Assembly (NCBI GenBank): GCA_021733705.1
Contig: JAIPKF010000068.1
Coordinates: 1-7,434 of the forward strand
DNA from: Chthoniobacterales bacterium
Lineage (GTDB): Bacteria > Verrucomicrobiota > Verrucomicrobiia > Chthoniobacterales > UBA6821
Length of the DNA stretch: 7,434 bases
Direction: 5' to 3'
The translations under genes were made by a program, and so were the position numbers. The notes under the pieces were generated by a model. It saw only the letters and a program-made list of their open reading frames with translations. It ran no database searches and was not told the DNA's origin. This document shows, piece by piece, positions 1-6,199 of this stretch. The stretch's first letter is position 1, and each line of letters starts with the position of its first letter.

Positions 1-44
1 ATAACTTGATACACGCAGATAGTTTATTTCTGAATTTTAAAATC

Positions 45-1352
45 TCAAGCTTTCAATAATAGGTGACAGACAAGGAGTGCAGCAGCAACTCCAGCAGTAT
101 CGGCTATAAGCCCAGCTGCAAGCGCATGTCGACTTTTTTTAATTGCCACGGAACCAAAATAGACAGCTAACACATAAAAGGTTGTTTCTGTGCTTCCGAG
201 AATAGTCCCAGCTAATTGACTAACAAAACTATTAGGGCCTGCAGTTTTGACAATCTCTGCAAAGAGACCTGTAGCAGCACTACCACTTAAGGGACGCACT
301 AAAATAAGCGGAAGTAATTGTGAAGGAAGGCCGATTTTATCAAGCAATGGAGCTAAGAGATCACTCAAAAAATCGATTCCCCCAGCAGCTCGAAAAATAC
401 CGATAGCTACTAAAATAGCCACAAGGTAAGGAAAAATTCGTAATGCTACTTGAAACCCTTCTTTACCACCTTCTACGAACTCTTCATAGACAGGCACGCC
501 TCTCAAGAATGCATAGAGCGGGAAAAAGCCGAGTAAAAATGGAATCGCAATGATTGAAAAAACCGTAATTGCTTGAAGAATCGGAGAGGTTATTTCTGCA
601 GAGCCTTTCATGAATAAGGTTACAAAGCCGTAGCCAAATAAAAGAACGAATAACAGCAGTAGCATCTTCCCTTTCCATGAAAGTGGTTGAGCAGAGATGA
701 TAGAATCTCCTTTTTTTGAGGAGGATGTTAAATCCGTAACAACTGGAATAGAGGCGCCATAAGGAAGGGCGAAACAGGGCAACCGTTGAAGTAGTTTAGC
801 AGAGGTAATTCCAGCAATACATGAGGAAGCAGTAGCCACCAGTGTTGTACCAATAATGGCACTGGGATGAATTGCTCCAGCAGCAGCAAGAATTCCGATT
901 GCTGTTGCTGGAATGAGCTGCACAGAACTCGTATTAATTGCTAAAAAAGTGCACATGGCATTACTGGCCGTAGAAGGATTTGGGTTTAGCGATTGCAAAT
1001 CTTGCATTGCCCTCAACCCAAGAGGTGTTGCAGCATTTGAGAGACCTAGCATGTTAGCTGCAATGTTCATAAGCATCGATCCCATTGCTGGGTGATTCGC
1101 TGGAACCTCAGGGAAAAGACGGACTAGGAGAGGCCTTAAAAGAACAGCTAATTTTTCAAGCAACCCTGATTTTTCAGCAAGTCGCATGAGCCCAAGCCAG
1201 AGGGCCATGATACCACTGAGAGGAAGGGCAATAGTCATGATAGCTGTCTTGCAGGCTTCAAAGGCTGCTGCAGTCACAGCTTCAAGATGCCCCGTGAAAA
1301 GGCCTGCTACAAGTCCAACAAGGAGTAATCCAAGCCAAATTAAATTGATCAT
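45..1352 (-). CDS. Fused SpmA-SpmB-like nucleoside-recognition (Gate) domain membrane protein
   Basis: This 435-residue integral membrane protein has two Gate domains in one chain. The N-terminal half (about residues 1-195) matches SpmA: several hydrophobic segments, MNIAANMLGLSNAATPLGL around residues 95-113, and NAMCTFLAINTSSVQLIPAT around 131-150. A polar linker (about 200-228, rich in Ser and Lys) precedes the C-terminal SpmB-like half (about 229-435), which has VPVYEEFVEGGKEGF (286-300), RPLSGSAATG (353-362) and GSTETTFYVLAVYFGSV (386-402). SpmA and SpmB are separate genes in spore-forming Firmicutes, where they affect spore-core dehydration. Fused forms occur in many non-sporulating bacteria, where the transported substrate is not established. 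The ATG at 1352 is preceded by a pyrimidine-rich stretch and no Shine-Dalgarno sequence. The gene diverges from the exonuclease-like gene at 1546. The family call is secure; the function in this organism is unknown. Confidence 0.93.
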   Translation of the reverse strand: MINLIWLGLLLVGLVAGLFTGHLEAVTAAAFEACKTAIMTIALPLSGIMALWLGLMRLAEKSGLLEKLAVLLRPLLVRLFPEVPANHPAMGSMLMNIAANMLGLSNAATPLGLRAMQDLQSLNPNPSTASNAMCTFLAINTSSVQLIPATAIGILAAAGAIHPSAIIGTTLVATASSCIAGITSAKLLQRLPCFALPYGASIPVVTDLTSSSKKGDSIISAQPLSWKGKMLLLLFVLLFGYGFVTLFMKGSAEITSPILQAITVFSIIAIPFLLGFFPLYAFLRGVPVYEEFVEGGKEGFQVALRIFPYLVAILVAIGIFRAAGGIDFLSDLLAPLLDKIGLPSQLLPLILVRPLSGSAATGLFAEIVKTAGPNSFVSQLAGTILGSTETTFYVLAVYFGSVAIKKSRHALAAGLIADTAGVAAALLVCHLLLKA

Positions 1353-1372
1353 AGAGAAGATTAGGGGTTGAG
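1353..1372 (-). promoter_or_regulatory. Pyrimidine-rich translation leader of the SpmAB-like gene
   Basis: Read on the minus strand, the 20 bases directly before the ATG are CTCAACCCCTAATCTTCTCT, with no purine-rich Shine-Dalgarno sequence. The divergent gene at 1546 has nearly the same 20-mer before its own ATG, differing at three positions, all C/T. The match is seen directly; a role in ribosome recruitment is inferred. Confidence 0.45.
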
Positions 1373-1397
1373 GAGTGGAGAGTTTTTAGGGATGATT

Positions 1398-1425
1398 TTG
1401 AGTCTTCTGTTTTATCAGCTAAAAT
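1398..1425 (+). promoter_or_regulatory. Possible sigma-70-like promoter for the exonuclease-like gene
   Basis: TTGAGT at 1398-1403 and TAAAAT at 1420-1425 are separated by 16 bp. They match the -35 consensus at four of six positions and the -10 consensus at five of six. Transcription would start near 1432 and leave a leader of about 114 nt. The gap is AT-rich, so chance matches are likely. Confidence 0.3.
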
Positions 1426-1437
1426 ATTTTGTGATCT

Positions 1438-1452
1438 GTTAAAAATTTTAAC
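1438..1452. promoter_or_regulatory. 15-bp palindrome in the middle of the divergent gap, candidate operator
   Basis: GTTAAAA and TTTTAAC are perfect 7-bp inverted arms around a single central base at 1445. The site lies within a few bases of the midpoint of the 193-bp gap between two divergent start codons, and just downstream of the possible plus-strand promoter. That position suits a regulator acting on both genes. AT-rich palindromes also arise by chance. Confidence 0.3.
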
Positions 1453-1523
1453 TCGGATTTCTATCTCATCCTGACATGAAAGTCGCTCAACAATTTTCTA
1501 ACATTCCTCAATTCCCTCCATTG

Positions 1524-1543
1524 CTCAACTCCTAATCCTCCCT
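1524..1543 (+). promoter_or_regulatory. Pyrimidine-rich translation leader of the exonuclease-like gene
   Basis: CTCAACTCCTAATCCTCCCT ends two bases before the ATG at 1546. It matches 17 of 20 bases of the leader of the divergent gene (1353-1372 on the minus strand). It contains no Shine-Dalgarno sequence. A related CTCAATTCCCTCC occurs slightly upstream, at about 1507-1519. Confidence 0.45.
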
Positions 1544-1545
1544 TT

Positions 1546-2085
1546 ATGAAAAACATCGTCTACTTCGACCTCGAGACTCAACTTACTGCCAATGATGTCG
1601 GTGGTTGGGACCGCAAAGCAGATATGAAAATTTCTCTAGGGGTCACCTACAGCACTGCAACAGAGACTTATGAAATTTTTAGCGAAAAAAGAGTCCCTGA
1701 ACTCATTGAAACTCTCTCTAAGGCTGATCTTGTAGTAGGCTATAACAACCGTCGCTTTGATTATGAAGTACTCATGGGATATACCATCCTTGACTTAGCC
1801 CATCATCTTCCCACCTTGGATCTTTTAGAGGTGGTAGAACGGGCGGCGGGACATCGCCTCTCGCTTGATGCAATCGCCACAGCCACACTCGGTGTTGGCA
1901 AAACAGGGGATGGTCTCGATGCCATCCGCTGGTGGCGCGAAGGAAAACTCATGGAAATCGCGCGCTATTGCTGCTTTGACGTCAAGGTCACCAAACTCGT
2001 CCATGAATACGCGATGAACCATGGGGAGCTTCATTTTATCGACCGCTTCTCACGCAAACAGACGTTACAAGTTTCCCTCACTTAG
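1546..2085 (+). CDS. DEDDy-type 3'-5' exonuclease-like protein (RNase H fold)
   Basis: This 179-residue protein resembles a family of small stand-alone RNase H-like exonuclease domains. Three exonuclease motifs are visible in order: Exo I FDLET with D8 and E10; Exo II NNRRFDYE with D72; and Exo III YCCFDV with Y141 and D145, which fits the YX3D spacing of DEDDy enzymes. These four acidic residues would bind two metal ions and hydrolyse DNA or RNA from the 3' end. LSLDAIATATLGVGKTGDGLDAIRWW-type sequence (about 105-130) is typical of the group. No helicase or zinc-binding domain is attached, no signal peptide or membrane segment is seen, and a cytoplasmic location is expected. The substrate is unknown. 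The gene converges on the nucleotidyltransferase gene with a 29-bp gap. The ATG at 1546 opens directly onto the first beta strand, so the start is likely correct. Confidence 0.85.
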   Translation: MKNIVYFDLETQLTANDVGGWDRKADMKISLGVTYSTATETYEIFSEKRVPELIETLSKADLVVGYNNRRFDYEVLMGYTILDLAHHLPTLDLLEVVERAAGHRLSLDAIATATLGVGKTGDGLDAIRWWREGKLMEIARYCCFDVKVTKLVHEYAMNHGELHFIDRFSRKQTLQVSLT

Positions 2086-2114
2086 AATAAAGAGAGTGAT
2101 TTGAACGGAATTTC

Positions 2115-2864
2115 CTATTGAAATCTTGAAAAGACTTCATTCGCTTCTAACAGCGTCTCCTTACTTCCAATATCAAACCAAGTCCCAGGGACGTTCCAGG
2201 TACCTACTTCAACCCTCGGATAAAGCCATTGAATCAGGCGTCCCGGCTGATCAGGATTATTTCCTTCGTGTATGTAGATATCGATGAGTGGCAATACATC
2301 AGCACGATAGTAGTAAAGAGCAATCCCGGTTAGGGTGCTTGTGGGACTTAGTGGCTTTTCTTCAAAATGAGTAATCTTTCCAGCATCATTTGTGGTAATA
2401 TTGTTATATTTTTTGATGGCCTCAAGGTCACCAACATCATAAAGGGCCACTGTTGCAGGATGAACCTTTGCAGCCTCCACGAATCCGTCAATAGGCTCAC
2501 TGAAGAGATTGTCACCTGCTACTACAAGAAGATCTTCCTCCATCATTTTTTCATGATGCATGACATAGTGGATATCACCAATTGCTCCTCTCTTATCCTC
2601 ATCACTCGTCGATCCATCATTGATAATCGTAAATGCAATCTTGGGATGCTTTTTTCCATACTCCGCTGCCCATGCTGCAAAGGTAGTAGCAAATTTGTTA
2701 TTCGTCACAATCAGGAGACGATTGATATTGGGAATAGGAGCTAAATTATCAATCACCCATTCTATCATTGGCTTGCCGGCTACACTAAGAAGTGGCTTGG
2801 GTTGCTTCTCAGTAAGCGGATAAAGACGAGTCGCATAGCCTGCTGCAAGAATCAAGATATTCAT
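2115..2864 (-). CDS. Sugar-phosphate nucleotidyltransferase (RmlA/MurU/LicC-like)
   Basis: This 249-residue, single-domain enzyme is expected to join a sugar phosphate (or a similar phosphorylated alcohol) to an NTP, releasing pyrophosphate and giving an activated nucleotide precursor for cell-surface polymers. The nucleotide-binding signature LAAGYATRLYPLT (6-18) is followed by PKPLL with K23 (22-26) and AGKPMIEW (29-36). VVAGDNLF (114-121) carries metal-binding D118. HFEEKP (166-171), TGIALYYY (179-186) and GTWFDIGSKETLLEAN (227-242), with a second metal ligand D231, complete the family pattern. There is no C-terminal left-handed beta-helix, so it is not a GlmU- or GlgC-type two-domain enzyme. 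Sequence alone does not settle the sugar or nucleotide. It lies 94 bp downstream of rlmN on the same strand. The upstream sequence is CU-rich with no Shine-Dalgarno sequence. Confidence 0.9.
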   Translation of the reverse strand: MNILILAAGYATRLYPLTEKQPKPLLSVAGKPMIEWVIDNLAPIPNINRLLIVTNNKFATTFAAWAAEYGKKHPKIAFTIINDGSTSDEDKRGAIGDIHYVMHHEKMMEEDLLVVAGDNLFSEPIDGFVEAAKVHPATVALYDVGDLEAIKKYNNITTNDAGKITHFEEKPLSPTSTLTGIALYYYRADVLPLIDIYIHEGNNPDQPGRLIQWLYPRVEVGTWNVPGTWFDIGSKETLLEANEVFSRFQ

Positions 2865-2946
2865 TGGAAAAAGCAGGAGAGTTTACGTATGAAATCAACC
2901 TTTGGACAAGAGGAATTTTTCGTGATGAGAAATAATAAAAGATCTC

Positions 2947-2980
2947 AACCCGGATATTTCATACTGATTGTAATGAGGCG
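2947..2980 (+). repeat. Truncated left end of the 179-bp inverted-repeat element
   Basis: AACCCGGATATTTCATACTG begins at 2947 and is followed by a diverged few bases and ATGAGGCG (2973-2980). This matches the left ends of the full copies at 4166 and 7026 with one missing base and two or three mismatches. Similarity stops at 2981, inside rlmN. No right end is found nearby. The fragment overlaps the last codons and stop of rlmN. Confidence 0.8.
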
Positions 2981-4083
2981 TCTGCATTACCTACGAGCTC
3001 CCGTCTGCGAAGTTGTCCACAAGCAGCATCAATATCATGCCCTTTTTCACGACGAATGGTTGCAGCAACACCACGCTCACGAAGCTGTGCAAGAAAGGAC
3101 CTTTGTATTGACTCTGAGGGACGATCCCACGGAAGTCCCTCGACTTTGTTGTAGGGAATTAAATTCACTTTGGCACGCAAGCGTAGTGCATGATCAGCTA
3201 AAGCACGAGCTTGCGTGAGTTGATCATTCACTCCTGCGATGAGAATATATTCGAACGTCAAAAGCTGTTTTTTACGCTCCACGTAATAGGCGCAGGCCTC
3301 CATGAGTTCTGCCAAAGGATAACGTTTATTAATTGGCATAATTTGCGAACGGACCTCATCAGTAGCCCCGTGCAATGAAATCGCTAATCGAACCTGCTGA
3401 GGAAGATCAGCAAAGTCACGAATACGTGGAACCAAGCCACTCGTTGAGACAGTAATTTTACGGGCTGCCAAATGAATCCCCCACGGAGCATTGATGATCT
3501 CGATGGCACGCGTGAGGTGATCAAAATTGGCAAAGGGTTCTCCCATTCCCATGAAAACAATGTTATTGATTCGTTCTCCAGAAATTTTTTCTACGAGTAA
3601 TACCTGAGAAACAATCTCCTCGACACTGAGATTACGTTTAAAACCATCAAGCCCACTGGCACAGAATTTACAACCATAGGCACATCCCACTTGACTCGAC
3701 ACGCAAAGCGTTCGGCGATCGGAGTCCTCCCCATAAAGGGCAGGAGAAGCTGGGATCAGGACCGTTTCAATCATCTCCTGATCAGCAAGGCGGAGTAGAA
3801 ATTTTTGAGTTGTATCCCGGGAACCACTTACGGTGATCACCTCTGGAAAAAGCAAAGGGTAGCGTATTTCTAAATCCTCACGCAGTGCTATGGGAAGATT
3901 GAGCATCTCATGCCACGAGGTGTTACGTTTTTGATAAACCCACTCTAGAATCTGATGAGCTCGATAACGAGCAATATTCTGACTCTGCAGCTCGTCTGTT
4001 AATGTCTCAAGAGAGAAGCTTAGCAGGGGTGTATTACGGCTTTGTAATAATATTGGGAGGTGATGTACTGCTGAGTGATTCAT
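2959..4083 (-). CDS. rlmN: Dual-specificity 23S rRNA/tRNA adenine-C2 methyltransferase RlmN
   Basis: This radical-SAM enzyme methylates C2 of A2503 in 23S rRNA and A37 of some tRNAs, supporting translational accuracy. Numbering from the ATG at 4083 (374 residues; E. coli has 384), the cluster motif CAYGCKFC places C134, C138 and C141 as 4Fe-4S ligands. TLC at 125-127 supplies C127, the equivalent of E. coli C118, and DAACGQLR supplies C355, the methyl-carrying cysteine. GMGEP (179-183), TVSTSG (211-216), LAISLHG (233-239) and NLIPYNKVEG (307-316) are further family motifs. An in-frame TTG two codons upstream (4089) is possible, but ATG is preferred. No Shine-Dalgarno sequence is seen. The stop codon and last six residues (A369-V374) lie in a fragment of the repeat element. 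The catalytic core is intact, so the enzyme should be active. Confidence 0.97.
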   Translation of the reverse strand: MNHSAVHHLPILLQSRNTPLLSFSLETLTDELQSQNIARYRAHQILEWVYQKRNTSWHEMLNLPIALREDLEIRYPLLFPEVITVSGSRDTTQKFLLRLADQEMIETVLIPASPALYGEDSDRRTLCVSSQVGCAYGCKFCASGLDGFKRNLSVEEIVSQVLLVEKISGERINNIVFMGMGEPFANFDHLTRAIEIINAPWGIHLAARKITVSTSGLVPRIRDFADLPQQVRLAISLHGATDEVRSQIMPINKRYPLAELMEACAYYVERKKQLLTFEYILIAGVNDQLTQARALADHALRLRAKVNLIPYNKVEGLPWDRPSESIQRSFLAQLRERGVAATIRREKGHDIDAACGQLRRRELVGNADASLQSV

Positions 4084-4161
4084 GAGCAAAATGAGATTTC
4101 TAAATGAAGATAAAGACTCTTCACAAACTAATAAAGGTGCGAAAATAATGGGATCCTTGAG

Positions 4162-4348
4162 TTAACCCGGATATTTCATACTGAAGTGTCATGAGGCGCT
4201 GTGCAAAGCTTATTAGTACAAGGCGGGCGAAGGATTGTAATGCTGGGCTGTATGTGTACATACTGTCCAAATCAAAATGTGAGTCTAACGCAGCATCCAT
4301 CTGGCTTCCCGGCCTCCGCAGTAGATTAGTATGAAATATCCGGGTTAA
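4162..4348 (+). mobile_element. MITE-like element, full copy A
   Basis: A 179-bp core (4166-4344) starts CCCGG and ends CCGGG. With flanking bases, the ends form a perfect 21-bp inverted repeat: 4162-4182 begins TTAACCCGGATATTTCATAC, and 4328-4348 is its reverse complement. The outermost TTAA may be a 4-bp target duplication or part of the repeat. Copy B (7026-7204) has exactly the same core length. By hand count the first 125 bp are about 90% identical, and the remaining 54 bp match poorly except at the end. No transposase is encoded, so the element would need one supplied in trans. It sits in the divergent gap, 78 bp before the rlmN start and 150 bp before the rpsA start. Confidence 0.88.
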
Positions 4349-4353
4349 TACAG

Positions 4354-4386
4354 GCACAAAGTCACAATACTAGCGCAAAGTCAAAA
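4354..4386 (+). repeat. Pair of 14-bp direct repeats upstream of the rpsA promoter
   Basis: GCACAAAGTCACAA (4354-4367) and GCGCAAAGTCAAAA (4373-4386) match at 12 of 14 positions with a 19-bp period, about two helical turns. They end 12 bp before the proposed -35 box of rpsA, where an activator would often bind. The repeat is seen directly; the role is inferred. Confidence 0.35.
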
Positions 4387-4398
4387 AATAAATTGATG

Positions 4399-4426
4399 TT
4401 GCAACATTACTTTTTTGTGCTAATGT
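4399..4426 (+). promoter_or_regulatory. Possible rpsA promoter
   Basis: TTGCAA at 4399-4404 and TAATGT at 4421-4426 are 16 bp apart. The -10 box is preceded by TGC, giving an extended -10 arrangement that would compensate for its weak three-of-six match. Transcription would start near 4433 and leave a leader of about 65 nt. It lies after copy A, so rpsA transcription need not cross the element. Confidence 0.3.
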
Positions 4427-4438
4427 ATGCGGCTTCCA

Positions 4439-4462
4439 ACGTCTGCTTTGAAAGGGCGACGT
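4439..4462 (+). promoter_or_regulatory. Small inverted repeat in the rpsA leader
   Basis: ACGTC (4439-4443) and GACGT (4458-4462) could pair around a 14-base loop that contains CTTTGAAAG. The stem is only 5 bp. S1 is known to repress its own translation in E. coli through its leader, so structure here is plausible, but the evidence is thin. Confidence 0.2.
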
Positions 4463-4498
4463 CTAATGGTTTAGATCATTACTGGAATTTTAATTATC

Positions 4499-6199
4499 AT
4501 GACAACTAGCGCTAGCATGGCTGATCTTCAGCAACTCATTGCCAACTCGGTTAAAAATTACCGTGAAGGAAGTATCGTAAAAGGACATATTCTTGAAAAA
4601 AGACCCAAAGAATTTTTGATTGATATTGGTTACAAGTCGGAGGGTGTCATCTCCGCATCAGAATTTGATCATCCCGAAGATATTCAATTAGGAGATGAAG
4701 TTGAAGTTCTTCTGGCCCGTCTAGAAAATGACCAAGGAATGGTAGTTCTTTCCAAATTAAAAGCAGCACAGCGCCAAAACTGGGATAAAATTTGTAAACT
4801 TTTTGAAGAAGAGGGAATTATTCAAGGAAAAGTCAAATCGGTAGTTAAGGATGGCCTTACCGTTGATGTCGGTGTTGAAGCTTTCCTTCCTGCCTCTCAG
4901 GTCGACGTTACTCCACCTAAGGATCTTCAACAATTTGTCGGAAATACCTACGATTTCAAAATCGTGAAACTCAACGAAGATCGCAAAAATGTTGTTCTAA
5001 GCCGTCGAGAGTTAATAGAGGCCGTCCGCAGCTCACGCCGTCAAGATTTCCTAACCACTGTTAATCCTGGGGATGTCGTTGAAGGATCAGTTAAAAATAT
5101 CACTGACTTTGGAGCCTTTATCGACCTCGATGGTATTGATGGTCTCCTCCATATTACTGACATGTCGTGGGCACGTCTCACACATCCAAGTCAAGCGGTC
5201 AAGCCTGGTGATCGCCTCAAGGTTGTGGTTCTCGAAATTAATAAAGAAAAAGAACGTATTTCACTTGGACTTAAACAACTTCAAGATAACCCTTGGGATA
5301 AAATTGAAGAACGCTTTCCAACTGGCACTAAAGTCAAAGGTACTATCAGTAACCTCATGCCTTACGGAGCATTTGTGGAGATTGAAGAGGGAATCGAAGG
5401 ACTCATTCACGTTTCCGAACTCTCTTGGACAAAGCGGATCGTACGTCCTTCAGATGTACTCACCCTTGGGCAGGCTATTGAGGCTGTCGTTTTGGGTGTT
5501 AACAAGGATGATCAAAAAATCTCGCTTGGAGTGCGTCAGCTTGAATCTAATCCATGGGATGAGATTGAGCAACGCTTCATGATTGGAAAACAAGTCAAAG
5601 GTAAAGTCCGTAACATGACTGCCTACGGTGCCTTCATTGAACTAGAAGAGGGAATTGACGGTATGGTTCACGTCTCAGATCTCTCGTGGAATCGCAAAAT
5701 TAGTCATCCAAGTGAGGTGCTTAAGAAAAACGAAGAAATTGAAGCAATCGTTATCGATATTGATAAAGCTAATCAACGTATTAGCCTTGGCGTCAAGCAG
5801 CTTGAGGAAGATCCTTGGAAAGAAATCGACGCTCATTACAAGATTGGTGATATCGTCAAAGGAAAAGTCAGCAAAATTGCTAATTTTGGAGCCTTTATAG
5901 AACTTTCTGGTGGCATCGATGGCCTTGTTCATATCTCTCAGATCAGTGAAAATCGAGTCGAAAAAGTTAAAGATGTCCTCAAAGTTGGAGATGAAGTGGA
6001 GGCACGTGTGATCAAGATTGATAAAGTAGAACGTCGCCTTGGTCTCTCCATTAAAGCTACCTCTTACAGCGATGAGGCTTTAATCAAAGAGACGGAAGCT
6101 CTCGATTCCCTTCGTGCATCTGATGACATGGTAAGCTTTGGAGCTGCTCTTTCAGCTGCTGAGGAAGAATATCGTCCTGGAGAAAAATCAATTTACTAG
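4499..6199 (+). CDS. rpsA: 30S ribosomal protein S1
   Basis: This 566-residue RNA-binding protein of the 30S subunit recruits mRNA to the ribosome, most importantly for messages with weak Shine-Dalgarno signals. Six S1/OB-fold repeats can be followed at about residues 22-87, 105-170, 191-259, 276-346, 363-433 and 449-519. Repeats 3-6 carry the repeated pattern G-x-FGAF/YGAF-(I/V)-(D/E) followed by (L/M)(L/V/I)H(I/V)(S/T). Linkers with NPWD(K/E)IE (264-270 and 351-357) and DPWKEID (438-444) are typical of S1. The length is close to the usual 550-580 residues, with a short acidic C-terminal tail. The start at 4499 has no Shine-Dalgarno sequence; a second in-frame ATG at 4517 is an alternative. 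It is transcribed divergently from rlmN, with copy A of the repeat between them. Confidence 0.98.
   Translation: MTTSASMADLQQLIANSVKNYREGSIVKGHILEKRPKEFLIDIGYKSEGVISASEFDHPEDIQLGDEVEVLLARLENDQGMVVLSKLKAAQRQNWDKICKLFEEEGIIQGKVKSVVKDGLTVDVGVEAFLPASQVDVTPPKDLQQFVGNTYDFKIVKLNEDRKNVVLSRRELIEAVRSSRRQDFLTTVNPGDVVEGSVKNITDFGAFIDLDGIDGLLHITDMSWARLTHPSQAVKPGDRLKVVVLEINKEKERISLGLKQLQDNPWDKIEERFPTGTKVKGTISNLMPYGAFVEIEEGIEGLIHVSELSWTKRIVRPSDVLTLGQAIEAVVLGVNKDDQKISLGVRQLESNPWDEIEQRFMIGKQVKGKVRNMTAYGAFIELEEGIDGMVHVSDLSWNRKISHPSEVLKKNEEIEAIVIDIDKANQRISLGVKQLEEDPWKEIDAHYKIGDIVKGKVSKIANFGAFIELSGGIDGLVHISQISENRVEKVKDVLKVGDEVEARVIKIDKVERRLGLSIKATSYSDEALIKETEALDSLRASDDMVSFGAALSAAEEEYRPGEKSIY

Noticed and set aside
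2078..2103. Weak hairpin between the convergent exonuclease-like and nucleotidyltransferase genes (TCACT...AGTGA) as a shared terminator
   Set aside because: The stem is only 5-6 bp with an 11-base loop and just three T residues after it, which is too weak to call.
2865..2958. Promoter for the nucleotidyltransferase gene (TTGTCC with TAAACT on the minus strand)
   Set aside because: Both boxes match only four of six positions, and co-transcription with rlmN is equally possible.
4084..4089. TTG at 4089 as the rlmN start, two codons upstream
   Set aside because: The ATG at 4083 is in frame, gives a normal-length protein, and neither site has a Shine-Dalgarno sequence to favour TTG.
4121..4357. 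Minus-strand open frame of 78 codons across copy A, with a similar frame at 6972-7232 across copy B (shared words QSFARLVLISFA, QYEISGL)
   Set aside because: The likeness follows from the shared repeat. In the well-matched part, about 13 base differences give about 9 amino-acid differences, so there is no sign of selection on the protein. The start codons lie in unrelated flanks, and the frame reads through both inverted ends.
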